Shown piece by piece: positions 46,217-56,500 of a stretch of 60,388 nucleotides of DNA (position 1 is its first letter; the number at the start of each line of letters is the position of its first letter). Below the pieces are notes generated by a model that saw only the letters and a list, made by a program, of their open reading frames with translations, searched no databases and had not been told where the DNA came from. This stretch comes from Rubripirellula sp. (GTDB lineage: Bacteria; Planctomycetota; Planctomycetia; Pirellulales; Pirellulaceae). The translations under genes were made by a program, and so were the position numbers. The stretch covers positions 1 through 60,388 of the forward strand of contig JAAXJB010000032.1 in assembly GCA_012270065.1 (NCBI GenBank). Direction: 5' to 3'.

Positions 46217-48262
46217 TCACGCTTTGGCTGCCTTAACCACAGCCTCGCTGGTGATATTGAAATGCTTGTAGACTTCACTGTAGGGGCCGCTGGCACCGTA
46301 CCCATGCATGCCGACAAATTTTCCGTCAAGTCCCAGCCATCGGTCCCAGGACATGCGTAGGCCTGCTTCCACGGCAACGCGATTTGTCACTTCTTTGGGC
46401 AGGACTTGCTGCTGGTATTCAGGGTCCTGATCCGCGAAAAGGTCAAGCGAGGGCATGCTGACAACACGCACTTTCATGCCATCGTCGGCAAGGGTTTGAG
46501 CTGCTTCGACGCAAAGTCCCAATTCGCTACCACTGCCCATCAGGATGACGTCGGGCGTTCCCTCGCAATCGGCGAGGATATAACCGCCTTTGCTGCAGAG
46601 TGCGGCTGGGGCGTAAGTGCTTCGATCCAAGGTTGCCATGTTTTGTCTTGAGAGTACAAACGCGCTGGGATGGGAATTCATTGCCATCGCCGTCCGGTAA
46701 CATTCCGCAACTTCATTGGCATCACCGGGGCGGAAAACGTAGAGTCCGGGGATGGCGCGGCAGGCGGACAAATGCTCAACCGGTTGGTGCGTCGGGCCAT
46801 CCTCCCCCACACCAATGGAATCGTGCGTGAGAATGTAGATCACAGGTTGATGCATGATGCTGGCCAAACGCATGCCGGCACGCATGTAGTCGGTAAATAC
46901 GAAGAAAGTGGCCGCATAAGATCGCAGGCCGGACAGTGACAAGCCGTTGGCAATTCCGGCCATGGCGTGTTCGCGGATACCAAAATGGAGATTGCGTCCA
47001 CCATAGTTGCCGGGGAGGAAATCACCCGCATTTTCGAAAGTCAGATTTGACTTGTTGCTGGGCGCCAAGTCGGCTGATCCACCGATCATGAAGGGGATCT
47101 TTGCAGCAATTGAGTTGAGGACTTTTCCGCTACTGTTGCGAGTAGCATCGCCTTTTTCGCTGGCTTCGAAAGATGGAATGTCAGCATCCCAGCCTTCGGG
47201 TAGTTCACCATCAAACATCGATTGCAGTTCTTTGGCTTTTTCTGGATGGGCAGCCTGATACGCGGTCCAGACTTCTGACCACGCTGCGTAGGAATCGGCG
47301 CCACGCTGACCGACATTGTCAGCGAAATGTTCGCGAACACCCTCGGGAACGTAAAACTTTTCATCTGCAGGCAGGCCGTAATTCTCCTTGGCAAGTGCAA
47401 TTTCGTCCCATCCCAGGGGGGCGCCGTGTGCACCGTGGGTGTCCTGCTTGTTTGGAGCACCAAAGCCGATGATGCTTTTCACGATGATCAGGGTTGGTTT
47501 GCTGCTGCATGCTTTGAAGTTGTCGATTGCGGCTTTCAGGGCAGCAAGATCATTTGCATCATCAACCGTGACCACATTCCAGCCGAGGCCTTCAAAACGT
47601 TCGCCGACGTTTTCGCTGAAAGCAAGGTCCGTGTCACCTTCGATGGTGATGTGGTTGTCGTCGTAAAGCCAACAGAGGTTGTCGAGTTGCAAGTGTCCAG
47701 CCAGAGAGGCGGCTTCGCAGGCAACACCTTCCATCAAATCACCGTCACTGCAAACAGCGTAAACGTCGTAATCAAACAGCGTGTGTTCATCGGTGTTATA
47801 GTTTTCGGCCAGCCACTTCTGAGCCATGGACATGCCCACAGCATTGCTGACTCCTGCGCCCAGCGGTCCCGTGGTCGTTTCTATCCCGGCTGCTTCACCG
47901 AATTCGGGGTGTCCTGCACATGGGCTGCCGATCTGTCGAAAATTCTTGATGTCATCGAGCTTGATTGCCAGATCGCTGGTGGGTTGTCCCTTTTGGTCGG
48001 TTGCCTTGACCGAGCTCAGGTGCAGCACGCTGTAAAGGAGCATGGATGCGTGACCGCAGGAGAGGATGAAGCGATCACGTGCCGGCCAGTTCGGTTGCGC
48101 CGGATCATATTTCATCGAGTGGTTGAAGAGCTGGTAAGCCACCGGTGCCAACGCCATCGGCGTGCCTGGATGTCCGCTGTTTGCTGTCTGTACAGCGTCC
48201 ATGCTGAGGGTGCGGATGGTGTCGACGGAAAGTTTTTCGATGTCGGTCGATGCTACGCTCAT
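46217..48262 (-). CDS. tkt: Transketolase
   Basis: 681 residues. A thiamine diphosphate enzyme transferring two-carbon units in the pentose phosphate and Calvin-type pathways. Motifs: TANSGHPGTPMALAP, the ThDP site CSDGDLMEGVACEAASLAGHLQLDNL, KSIIGFGAPNKQDTHGAHGAPLG, HFGIREHAMAGIANGL, THDSIGVGEDGPTHQPVEHL, and C-terminal FGASGP-like YGASGPYSEVYKHFNIT. ATG at 48262 (MSVASTDIEKLS) chosen over an upstream in-frame start by similarity to the family N-terminus. It lies downstream of surE. Confidence 0.96.
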   Translation of the reverse strand: MSVASTDIEKLSVDTIRTLSMDAVQTANSGHPGTPMALAPVAYQLFNHSMKYDPAQPNWPARDRFILSCGHASMLLYSVLHLSSVKATDQKGQPTSDLAIKLDDIKNFRQIGSPCAGHPEFGEAAGIETTTGPLGAGVSNAVGMSMAQKWLAENYNTDEHTLFDYDVYAVCSDGDLMEGVACEAASLAGHLQLDNLCWLYDDNHITIEGDTDLAFSENVGERFEGLGWNVVTVDDANDLAALKAAIDNFKACSSKPTLIIVKSIIGFGAPNKQDTHGAHGAPLGWDEIALAKENYGLPADEKFYVPEGVREHFADNVGQRGADSYAAWSEVWTAYQAAHPEKAKELQSMFDGELPEGWDADIPSFEASEKGDATRNSSGKVLNSIAAKIPFMIGGSADLAPSNKSNLTFENAGDFLPGNYGGRNLHFGIREHAMAGIANGLSLSGLRSYAATFFVFTDYMRAGMRLASIMHQPVIYILTHDSIGVGEDGPTHQPVEHLSACRAIPGLYVFRPGDANEVAECYRTAMAMNSHPSAFVLSRQNMATLDRSTYAPAALCSKGGYILADCEGTPDVILMGSGSELGLCVEAAQTLADDGMKVRVVSMPSLDLFADQDPEYQQQVLPKEVTNRVAVEAGLRMSWDRWLGLDGKFVGMHGYGASGPYSEVYKHFNITSEAVVKAAKA

Positions 48263-48456
48263 CAGCGTGTTCACTCGCGTGGTGAGGGGCGGTTGATAGT
48301 TTTCTTTCTCGCAAAATCGTACTGTCACCGGCGATTTGTCGAAAGGGGCAAGAGGAAGTCGGAGGCCTCATCTGAATCCCGAACATCGCCCCTTTCCGCC
48401 TTGTCCGGATCTTGGGCCGGACCCGTTCCCCTCAGCGGAGGCGTTTGATCGGATTT

Positions 48457-48615
48457 TCAGCTCTTGAGATTCCAGTGGGGCATCGTTTGAAGCAATTTTT
48501 GTTCGGTCAAATCGAATTTCAATGGCGTCAGAGTTGCGTTGCCCCGGCGCAATTCGGTCACGTCCGCCGGTTCTTGCGGCGGTTCTCTTGGTTGGGAAGA
48601 GAGTGCCCAGATCTA
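48457..48615 (-). pseudogene. surE: SurE C-terminal continuation beyond the amber codon
   Basis: Same frame as surE: TAG, then 51 sense codons and TGA. It includes PPQEPADVTELRRGNATLTP and LKFDLTEQKLLQTMPHWNL, matching the SurE C-terminal tail (TDxxAxxxGxxxxTPLxxDLT). The TAG replaces a residue that is probably Tyr (family context GREYYWAL), so one base change from TAC or TAT suffices. TAG also serves as a normal stop in several neighbours, so a general reassignment is unlikely. Options are sequencing error, a recent nonsense mutation or readthrough. Confidence 0.85.
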
Positions 48616-49218
48616 TTCCCTCCCTTCCGGATGCTTTCGTAGGTCGTAGCTGTGTCCGTACTGAGCAAGCCCCATCGGCACAATTTTAAGGTCTCGCGGA
48701 GCTTCGGTTGCGGCGGTGGGAATATTCAAGTTGAACAGGCCACCATTGGATTCGGGTTGTTTGACAATTCCGCCGATGACGTTGCGTGCGATCACTGCTG
48801 CGGACTGGAAATCCGGGTCCTCTGAGTACTCGAGAGATACTGCCACGCTGGTCAATCCAAAAAATGCGCCCTCAATTGCTGCTGCAACGGTTCCGCTGTA
48901 AAGCACGTTAATGCCGGCATTGAGGCCGTTGTTGATCCCGCTGACGACGAGGTCGACCGGGGATTCTCTGAGTAATTCACCAATGGAAAGCTTGACGCAG
49001 TCGGCTGGGGAGCCATCGACCGCCCAGGCCCAGTGTCGTCCATCACGATGAATCGACTTGCAGGTGAGCGGGGTCAGGAAGGTGATCGAGTGACCAACGC
49101 CGCTCTGTTCGGTCGCGGGAGCGACCACAATTACCTCTCCCAAGTGACGCAGTTGCTGTTCAAGCGCCGCCAGTCCGGGGGCGAAAACGCCGTCATCGTT
49201 GGTCAGCAGGATGCGCAT
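48613..49218 (-). CDS. surE: 5'/3'-nucleotidase SurE, interrupted by an in-frame TAG
   Basis: Dephosphorylates nucleoside monophosphates, acting in survival and nucleotide balance. From ATG 49218 (MRILLTNDDGVFAPGL, metal-binding DD) the family motifs are intact: VVAPATEQSGVGHSITF, VDGSPADCVKL, VVSGINNGLNAGINVLYSGTVAAAIEG. Translation hits TAG at 48613-48615 after 201 residues (ending KHPEGRE). The same frame then continues 51 codons as IWALSS...TELRRGNATLTPL...WNLKS to TGA at 48457-48459, clearly the SurE C-terminus. Together 253 codons, the length of E. coli SurE. See the separate entry for the tail. Confidence 0.88.
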   Translation of the reverse strand: MRILLTNDDGVFAPGLAALEQQLRHLGEVIVVAPATEQSGVGHSITFLTPLTCKSIHRDGRHWAWAVDGSPADCVKLSIGELLRESPVDLVVSGINNGLNAGINVLYSGTVAAAIEGAFFGLTSVAVSLEYSEDPDFQSAAVIARNVIGGIVKQPESNGGLFNLNIPTAATEAPRDLKIVPMGLAQYGHSYDLRKHPEGRE

Positions 49219-49684
49219 TTGGTTTCTCCCTCGGGAAGTTCGTTCTCTGGGTTTGCAAGCCGTTTTTCTCGATCGGTTTGAGATCGGACAGGTTCGGGCA
49301 GGATACTGGCTGGAGACGCAGCAGCAATGGATGCAGATCGCCCAGTGGTTTTTCCTGAATCCTGATTCTGAGTTCCTTCTGCTCCTGAACTCGGGCGTGA
49401 GCCACAAGTGATTTTGGCAAGTTGGGAAGCCGTTCCGGGGGTTAGCTGGCCGGGGGTTAGCTGGCCGAAATGTCCTGATGGGCCGCACATCTCTTGATAT
49501 CTTGTGGAAATATCCTACCCACGCGATCGAGCCGGGTGGTGATCCATGCGTTTGCTTTCACGTGGTCGAATCGTCCCCTTGGGGATTTATCCTTCATTTT
49601 CTAAACTTCGGGATTGATTCCTGCGACACCTCTGACGACAGCGGTGATTGGCACGTGCGATCTAACTACTCAGCGGAGAGCATC
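49219..49684. other. Divergent intergenic region between surE and guaA
   Basis: About 465 bases. The surE frame runs open upstream to 49488, and the guaA frame to 49478, but neither extension resembles its protein family, so they are taken as non-coding. Contains a 15-bp tandem repeat at 49435-49466. Both promoters must lie here. Confidence 0.5.
49435..49466 (+). repeat. 15-bp tandem repeat, 2 copies
   Basis: Unit CCGGGGGTTAGCTGG at 49435-49449 and 49450-49464, identical, followed by CC. It lies between the surE and guaA starts. Confidence 0.88.
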
Positions 49685-51250
49685 TTGGCAGATAGTCCAG
49701 CCCAGCATTTGACTGAACAGAAGATCGTTGTACTTGACTTCGGTTCCCAGTATGCACAGCTGATCGCAAGGCGTGTTCGCGAGCAGAATGTGTATTGCCA
49801 GATCCTTCGCCACGATATTCCTGCCCAGCGTCTGGCAGAACTTGCCCCGAAAGGCATCATCCTGTCGGGTGGACCTGCAAGTGTGTACGAAGACAACGCA
49901 CCACGGTGCGATCCTGAATTGTTCCGCCTCGGAATACCCGTGCTCGGCATCTGCTACGGAATGCAGCTGACATGTGATGCTTTGGGTGGCAATGTGGACA
50001 ACGCCCCATCGCGGGAATATGGCCCAGCGACCTGTCAGATCGAGAAGGCAGCAGAGTTGTTTGATGGCCTGCCTGACGAGATGGATGTGTGGATGAGCCA
50101 CGGCGATCAGATTTCGTCAGTGAGTTCCGATTTTGAGGTGCTCGCCAAAACCAGTACCTGTCCATTCGCTGCGATTCGGCATCGTGAGTTGCCCGTGTTT
50201 GGATTGCAATTCCACCCGGAAGTGACGCACACACCTATGGGCGGCAGATTACTGGAAAATTTTGTGATCGGTGTTTGTGGTTGCAAGCAGACCTGGCACC
50301 TCGGCGACTTTGCGGCTGCGAGCATCGATCGGATCCGGGAACAGGTTGGTAATCGTCGCGTGATTTGTGGCCTCAGTGGAGGTGTTGATTCCAGTGTGGT
50401 TGCGGCTTTGCTCTACAAGGCGATCGGGCCACAGCTTTCCTGCATCCTCGTTGATAATGGGCTGCTGCGAAAAAATGAACAGGCGATCGTGATTCGCGAG
50501 TTCAGCGATCACTTCAAGACGGATCTGCATGTCGTTGATGGCGAAGACAGATTCATGTCGACACTCGCGGGAATATCCGAACCGCAGGAAAAACGTCGAC
50601 GCATCGGTCACGCTTTCATTGAGTGTTTCAAGCAGGAAGCCGAAGCCATTGAAGATGCCGCTTTTCTTGCACAGGGGACGTTGTATCCTGACGTTATCGA
50701 AAGCGGTGCGGACCCTGATGGTCCTGCTGCGACCATCAAACTGCACCATAATGTTGGTGGCCTTCCTGAGGAACTCGGGTTTGAACTGATCGAACCTCTG
50801 CGTGATCTGTTCAAGGACGAAGTGCGCCGTCTTGGGCTCGAACTGGGACTGCCAGAATCACTCGTCTGGCGCCACCCGTTCCCTGGTCCCGGGCTGGCAG
50901 TCCGCTGTCTGGGCGAGATCACGCGTGAGAAGCTCGATGTGTTGCGTGAGGCTGATGCAATCGTTGTGGAGGAGATTGAAAACGCTGGCCTGTATCGCCA
51001 GACAAGTCAGTCCTTCGCTGTTCTGTTGCCGGTGCAAAGCGTGGGCGTGATGGGTGATGCACGTACCTATGAAAACGCGGTTGCTATCAGGAGTGTTGAT
51101 ACAAACGATTTCATGACAGCTGACTGGAGTCGATTGCCATATGACCTGCTTGCTCGAATGAGTTCCAGGATCATCAACGAGGTCAAAGGAGTCAATCGAG
51201 TCTGTTATGACATAAGCAGCAAACCACCAGCAACGATCGAGTGGGAGTGA
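49685..51250 (+). CDS. guaA: GMP synthase (glutamine-hydrolysing)
   Basis: Converts XMP to GMP. 521 residues from a TTG start at 49685 with GGAG six bases upstream; the longer frame to 49478 is not family-like. An N-terminal glutamine amidotransferase ([21 protein letters not shown], nucleophile in GICYGMQL, His/Glu in [10 protein letters not shown]) is followed by the ATP-pyrophosphatase P-loop [15 protein letters not shown] and the dimerisation domain ending [17 protein letters not shown]. Close to the E. coli length. Together with purA elsewhere in the window it completes both purine branches. Confidence 0.96.
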   Translation: MADSPAQHLTEQKIVVLDFGSQYAQLIARRVREQNVYCQILRHDIPAQRLAELAPKGIILSGGPASVYEDNAPRCDPELFRLGIPVLGICYGMQLTCDALGGNVDNAPSREYGPATCQIEKAAELFDGLPDEMDVWMSHGDQISSVSSDFEVLAKTSTCPFAAIRHRELPVFGLQFHPEVTHTPMGGRLLENFVIGVCGCKQTWHLGDFAAASIDRIREQVGNRRVICGLSGGVDSSVVAALLYKAIGPQLSCILVDNGLLRKNEQAIVIREFSDHFKTDLHVVDGEDRFMSTLAGISEPQEKRRRIGHAFIECFKQEAEAIEDAAFLAQGTLYPDVIESGADPDGPAATIKLHHNVGGLPEELGFELIEPLRDLFKDEVRRLGLELGLPESLVWRHPFPGPGLAVRCLGEITREKLDVLREADAIVVEEIENAGLYRQTSQSFAVLLPVQSVGVMGDARTYENAVAIRSVDTNDFMTADWSRLPYDLLARMSSRIINEVKGVNRVCYDISSKPPATIEWE

Positions 51251-51368
51251 TCGGGTTGACGCGGATGTTACCCACTCAAATCATCCAAAATGCATTCCGC
51301 TGTCATCGTTGCAAGTGAATCACTGATTTCAAATCCCCGCTTTCAATTACCTACTTGATGGTTGTTCC

Positions 51369-53054
51369 ATGTCCCGTCAATACATTTACCAAGTCGAGAA
51401 TCTGACCAAGAAGCACGGCCAAAGAGTTGTGTTGGATGATATCTGGTTGGCCTTCTACCCAGGCGCAAAAATTGGTGTCTTGGGACCCAATGGAGCCGGT
51501 AAGTCGACGCTGTTGAGAATCATGGCGGGTCAGGATACCGAGTTCGAGGGCGTTGCGCGGTTGGGAAATGGTTTTACAGTGGGTTACCTTGAACAGGAGC
51601 CGCCGCTGGACGAGACCAAAACTGTCTTCGAGAATGTCCAGCTTGCGGTTGCCGAGCGACAGGCGATTCTTGATCGCTACAACGAAATCAGCATGCTGCT
51701 TGGTGAAGTCACTGACGATGAACAAATGCAGAAGCTTTGCGACGAAATGGCAAAGCTGCAGGACACCATCGATGCAAATAACTTGTGGGAGTTGGACCGC
51801 CAAGTCGAAATGTCCATGGCGGTCATGAATCTGCCGCCGGGGGACTCGGACGTCACCAAACTTTCCGGGGGAGAGCGGCGCCGGGTAGCACTTTGCCAAT
51901 TGATGATTCGGCAGCCTGACCTGTTGTTGCTCGACGAACCTACCAACCATCTTGATGCCGAAAGTGTTTCCTGGCTCGAACAGCACCTGGCTCAGTATCC
52001 CGGAACAGTTGTGGCTGTGACTCACGATCGCTATTTCCTCGACAATGTTGCCCAATGGATCCTTGAGATTGATCGTGGTCAGGGTATCCCTTTTGAAGGG
52101 AATTACACGGCGTGGCTGGAAGCTCGAGAGAAACGGATGAAAATCGAGCAGAGGCAGCAACAGGCCCGGCAGCGGACGTTGGCTCGCGAATTGGAGTGGA
52201 TTCGAATGAGTCCCAAAGCCCGGCAGGCCAAAAGCAAGGCGAGGATTCGTTCATACGAAGAATTGTCAGCCCAGACATTTGAAGATCGCCCCGATGATCT
52301 GGAAATCCAGATTCCCTCTGGAAAACATCTGGGAGAGCTGGTGATCGAGGCGAATGGAATCCACAAGGCCTTCGGAGATAAGGTTTTGATGGATGATTTG
52401 AGTTTCCGGCTGCCAGCTGGGGGGATTGTGGGCGTGATCGGGCCCAACGGCGCTGGCAAAACGACACTCTTCAGAATGTTGACAGGTCAGGAACAGCCGG
52501 ATCGGGGCCAGTTCCGAGTCGGGGATACCGTTGATCTCGGGTATGTGGACCAGAGTCGCGATTCCCTGTCACCCGACAACACCGTGTTTCAGGAAATCAG
52601 TGGCGGCACCGAAACCATTGTGATGGGCGGTCGCAACGTCGCTTCCAGGGCCTATGTCGCGCGATTCAATTTCAAGGGGTCAGATCAGGAAAAAAAGGTC
52701 GGCACCTTGTCCGGTGGTGAGCGGAATCGAGTGCATCTGGCAAAGTTGCTGCGGCAGGGCTGCAACGTACTGCTGTTGGATGAGCCGACGAATGATCTTG
52801 ATGTTGATACGTTGCGGGCGCTCGAAGAAGCGATCGCCAACTTTGCCGGTTGCGTGGTGGTCACAAGTCACGACCGCTGGTTCCTGGATCGACTGGCGAC
52901 TCATATCCTTGCGTTTGAAGGAGATGGGAAACTGCCCTGGTGTGAAGGGAATTTCGATACCTATGAAAGAAATCTACGTGAACGCATGGGAGACGACCCC
53001 GACGATGACAGTGTTTCCAGACGTGCCAAATACAAAAGTATCCACGCGGGATGA
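51369..53054 (+). CDS. ettA: ABC-F ATPase EttA (energy-dependent translational throttle)
   Basis: 561 residues, the EttA length. Two nucleotide-binding domains: Walker [10 protein letters not shown] and GPNGAGKTT, signatures [12 protein letters not shown] and [12 protein letters not shown], Walker [16 protein letters not shown] and [15 protein letters not shown]. The basic linker PtIM (about 240-300: [38 protein letters not shown]) contacts tRNA/rRNA. EttA binds the ribosomal E site and couples initiation to the ATP/ADP ratio. No transmembrane partner, as expected. Followed 36 bases later by an 18-bp tandem repeat. Confidence 0.94.
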   Translation: MSRQYIYQVENLTKKHGQRVVLDDIWLAFYPGAKIGVLGPNGAGKSTLLRIMAGQDTEFEGVARLGNGFTVGYLEQEPPLDETKTVFENVQLAVAERQAILDRYNEISMLLGEVTDDEQMQKLCDEMAKLQDTIDANNLWELDRQVEMSMAVMNLPPGDSDVTKLSGGERRRVALCQLMIRQPDLLLLDEPTNHLDAESVSWLEQHLAQYPGTVVAVTHDRYFLDNVAQWILEIDRGQGIPFEGNYTAWLEAREKRMKIEQRQQQARQRTLARELEWIRMSPKARQAKSKARIRSYEELSAQTFEDRPDDLEIQIPSGKHLGELVIEANGIHKAFGDKVLMDDLSFRLPAGGIVGVIGPNGAGKTTLFRMLTGQEQPDRGQFRVGDTVDLGYVDQSRDSLSPDNTVFQEISGGTETIVMGGRNVASRAYVARFNFKGSDQEKKVGTLSGGERNRVHLAKLLRQGCNVLLLDEPTNDLDVDTLRALEEAIANFAGCVVVTSHDRWFLDRLATHILAFEGDGKLPWCEGNFDTYERNLRERMGDDPDDDSVSRRAKYKSIHAG

Positions 53055-53090
53055 TTGGCATGAAGGACAGACTGAGACTTGCCCATTTCA

Positions 53091-53176
53091 AGAAATGCAC
53101 ATGGCTTTAGAAATGCACATGGCTTTAGAAATGCACAGGGCTTTAGAAATGCACAGGGCTTTAGAAATGCACAGGG
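53091..53176 (+). repeat. 18-bp tandem repeat, 4.8 copies
   Basis: Unit AGAAATGCACA(T/G)GGCTTT at 53091, 53109, 53127, 53145 and a partial copy at 53163. The first two copies carry T and the next two G at the variable position, so the array grew by duplication of variants. An 18-bp unit keeps any frame: plus-strand translation would give repeats of MHMALE/MHRALE, minus-strand repeats of FLKPCA. No credible gene covers it; the ettA stop is just upstream. Confidence 0.92.
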
Positions 53177-53333
53177 GTGACCTGAGTCCGGTCCTTCGCG
53201 ATAAGATGTAGGATCAGCCACAATTGTCGGACTCGCATTTGCAGGCCAAAATCCTTGAGACGGTTTTGCCAATTCCTTCCCTTTCAATCATCAACCGAAT
53301 ATCTGAATTTTACTCCAACGGAACTAGAGAACC

Positions 53334-53513
53334 ATGACGATTCTTCGTATCGGAACCAACGAAAAATACTCAGAAGGCTGGGCTGCTGCCTTTGGTAGCG
53401 GCAAAAAGAAGACGGGAAAGAAGGCCGCCAAGAAGACTTCAAAGAAGGCCGCCAAGAAGACGTCTAAGAAAGCCGCCAAGAAAAAAACAGCTGCCAAACG
53501 AGGTAAAAAGTAA
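53334..53513 (+). CDS. Small lysine/alanine-rich histone H1-like protein
   Basis: 59 residues from ATG 53334. The N-terminal ~22 residues (MTILRIGTNEKYSEGWAAAF) are conserved-looking and not low complexity. The rest is repeated KKAAKKTS octapeptides, nearly all Lys/Ala/Thr/Ser, ending AAKRGKK. Such tails bind DNA non-specifically, as in H1-like bacterial histones (Hc1-type C-termini). Probably nucleoid-associated, or nucleic-acid-binding by its tail. Underlying DNA has 24-bp imperfect repeats. Followed after 66 bases by the 1404-residue protein. Confidence 0.75.
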   Translation: MTILRIGTNEKYSEGWAAAFGSGKKKTGKKAAKKTSKKAAKKTSKKAAKKKTAAKRGKK

Positions 53514-53579
53514 TCTTTGGCTGGATGCTGTTGATGAGTTCATGCTGACCTTGCTTCCTACCCTCACTCATTTTGTTTG

Positions 53580-56500
53580 ATGTCAAACACCCCGCCACCC
53601 GAAAAATTGAGCGAAACGCTTCATCGCTTGGCGGGGTACATGAATTTTTCATCAGGCGCCAGTGATCCTTCGATCATGGCTGCCTGGAACACGGTCTTCG
53701 ATATCGCCAGTGCCGGTGATCCATTGACTGGGCCTGCGGCTTGGTTGGTTGTCAAAGATTGGATTGAGGAGACGCTGCAAAAGCTTCAAGAGGATGAAGT
53801 TGCGTTTCGGGATTGCGAGCAGGCTTCGCGGCTTGCTTCTCTGTTGTGGAGTGAATTGCTTCCTGCGTATCTCGATTTCCATCGGGACCTGTTGTTCCAT
53901 CAGGTGCCTGAGATGTTGTTCAATGGTTTCTTCATGGCCAGAGCGGCAGATGCACTCTTGGCGGTTGGTTTGAGGGGTGATGATCAGCAGGTTGTTCGCG
54001 CAGCGATTGATCGACTTGATGATTTTGTCGGGTATCGCCCGGTTGCGATGTTGGAAAATCGCACTTGCCAACCTTACCGGCATGAATTTGTATGCCCTGT
54101 TCCACTCTATGTAAAAGATGCTGGCATTTCGGCTGGGCCTTATCGCGAGATCATTGAACTGGCGATCGGGAAATTGGCAACGACTGCAGACGATGTGTTG
54201 CGTTCAGCTTCTTTCGATTTGGAACGTGTCGAGGAGATCGCCATTGATCCCCGGGCTTATGACTTCGACCATCCCGTCAACCGCCGGCCAAATTATCATT
54301 TCGGGGGGTGGGATGAACGTTCGATTTCACAGGATGGGTTCTATCACCGGTTTGTTCTCAGGCAAGTTACGCTCGATTCGCTTTTGAAGCGTGCAGCCGG
54401 CAAGACCGGTGTAGAACGTCGTGAAAAGGTTGACGAAGCAGCGTGTGTGCTGGCGGGAACCATGCTGATGGCATCGGGGATCACTGGTTGGGGGCCGGGA
54501 GCTTACACCAGTGATATCACGTTGGGCGGATTGATGAAGCCGATTGCGGCTTATCGCGATGCGTACTACGAAGATTCCATGAAGCAAATCGGCGGTGAGC
54601 ATGCTGAGCGTCTCGAGAGTGAGCAGAAGCTGCGACGCCAGCCTTTTGGCGCAGCAAGGCAACACTTGAACGCCGCTCTCGCTGAGCGTCGCGCTGCTCA
54701 ACTGCAGCATGTGCAGTTGGCTCGACTTTATGCCCGCATGGGCTATCCTGATGCAGCCAAGCGGCAAACTGATACGGTCTCGGCAGCATCCGCCCGAATG
54801 ATGTGTCGCATCGACTGTCTCATGACCTTGGGGCTGCGAGCGATCAGAGCGGGCGATTTGGATGCTGCTGTCAAGGTGCCCGCTGTCGCCTTCGATCTGA
54901 TGAAACGGGCAATTGAATGCGGAGCGTTGATTGATCCGTGGGACATTCTTGCCAATGGAGGCAATTTCAGTCTTTATGCCGGACCCGAGAGCGGTGTGCA
55001 CGATTCCCGCGTTGATGACATGCTGTATCTCGTTGAGCAGGTTTTCGGCTACACGGCCAGAGTCTGGAGCGAGGCAGCGGCACGCAATGACCAGGCTGCG
55101 TACAGCGAAATGGATAACCGCTATCGGGAGATGGCCGAGTGGTGGCGTGTTTACGCGGCACACACGGTCGAGTCCATCGAAGCCGCTGATCCATTGGAGT
55201 CGTATGAATCGGCGAAGTTGGTTGCTCGTGCTTTAAGGCTCTGGCACGAGGGCGGAGCAGAAGCAGGCAATGTTGCTTTTTGGGCGCCCCATGCCGATCT
55301 TTTTGATTCTCCCAGAGCGTATGCGCTGGTGATTTCAGCATTGCTGGAACGTCGCGATTTTGTGCCCGCGATGGCTTTGCTCGTGCACTGGCTGAGTAAT
55401 GCTGAGCGTGTGGGGCTGCGGCTGGGTGGGAGTTCTTTGCCGAGGCTTTCCGAACGCTGGCTATTGCATCTACGTCAGTCTGCCAGCGGTGAGCCTGATG
55501 AGTTTGGGGAATCTTCGCTCAACCAGGATGTTGATGGAGACACGGCTGCCATCTGGCCACTGGTCCGGAAGATGTTTGATTATTTTGAGGCCAATGCCGA
55601 GGAATTCTGGGCCGCTCCGAGTTTCATGCTTGGTGAAAAACAGAAGAAACCACGAGATTGGGATCGGGAGTTGACCGCGGCTGATTCCGAAGATGGAGAC
55701 GCTGGCGAAGGTCTTTATGACGCGGCTTACGAGGGTGTCACCTATCGAGACACCACCGATGATGGCAACGAAGGGTCAGTGTTCGGTTTTGGGGAAGAGC
55801 CTGGGCATGATGCGCTGGAGGCAGAGTCCAAGAGGCTGATTGAACATCTCAATTTCATGCAGTCGCTGGCTCGGATGTGGGCAGTCGCAGCAGACATTGC
55901 AGTGGCCGACCAGGATGAGTCTGATCTGCAGGATCGTCTCGGTTCGCTTCAGTCGTGGGCAAGACGGGCAAAAGAAAATCGCATCGGTTTGCTGGAGTTG
56001 CTTGATTCCGTGCGTGAGTTTCCCATGGCGCCAGCAGGTACCGACAAGGAATCGATGCGCAGCTACGACCGTCGCAGGGTGCTGCGTGACTCATTGATGG
56101 AACGGATCATCGGCACGGCTGTCGAAATGTCAGACTCGCGGCGTCTGATCAGCGGTGCCCTGCTTGCTTTGTCGGGTGAGAAATCGAACCCACTCGCCGA
56201 AGAAGAAATGGTGGAAGACGACGCACAGGCAGTTCGTATGTTCGGCGCTCTGATTGCCAGTGATCAGGATCGGGTTCGTGAGTTGTTTCCCCCGTTTCTG
56301 GATGCGTTGCGTGATAAGAACCTTCTCTATATCCCGCTCTCCAGAGGAGGAGATCCTGTCAAGATTTATGTCGCCCGGCTACGGCAACGGGTGCTGCGAC
56401 ACCTGATGCACTGGTTGCCCCGCCGCGGTTTGCTTGTTGAGACCTGCCGGTTGATCGAGACGGCACGAGAGATGGAAACAAGTAACCCGATCGGAGCAGG

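Noticed and set aside
47327-48448. Long plus-strand frame opposite transketolase
   Set aside because: Transketolase motifs are complete on the minus strand; the opposite frame has none.
48457-48615. Genome-wide reassignment of TAG to an amino acid
   Set aside because: Several genes here end normally at TAG (metalloprotease, nucleoside transporter, PgpH, MFS, the membrane protein at 32714) with sensible family lengths.
53091-53176. CRISPR array at the 18-bp repeats
   Set aside because: The units are contiguous with no spacers, and there are no cas genes in the window.
53053-53211. Small gene encoding the MHMALE/MHRALE repeats
   Set aside because: It is nothing but the 18-bp array plus flanks, without a ribosome site or a conserved part.
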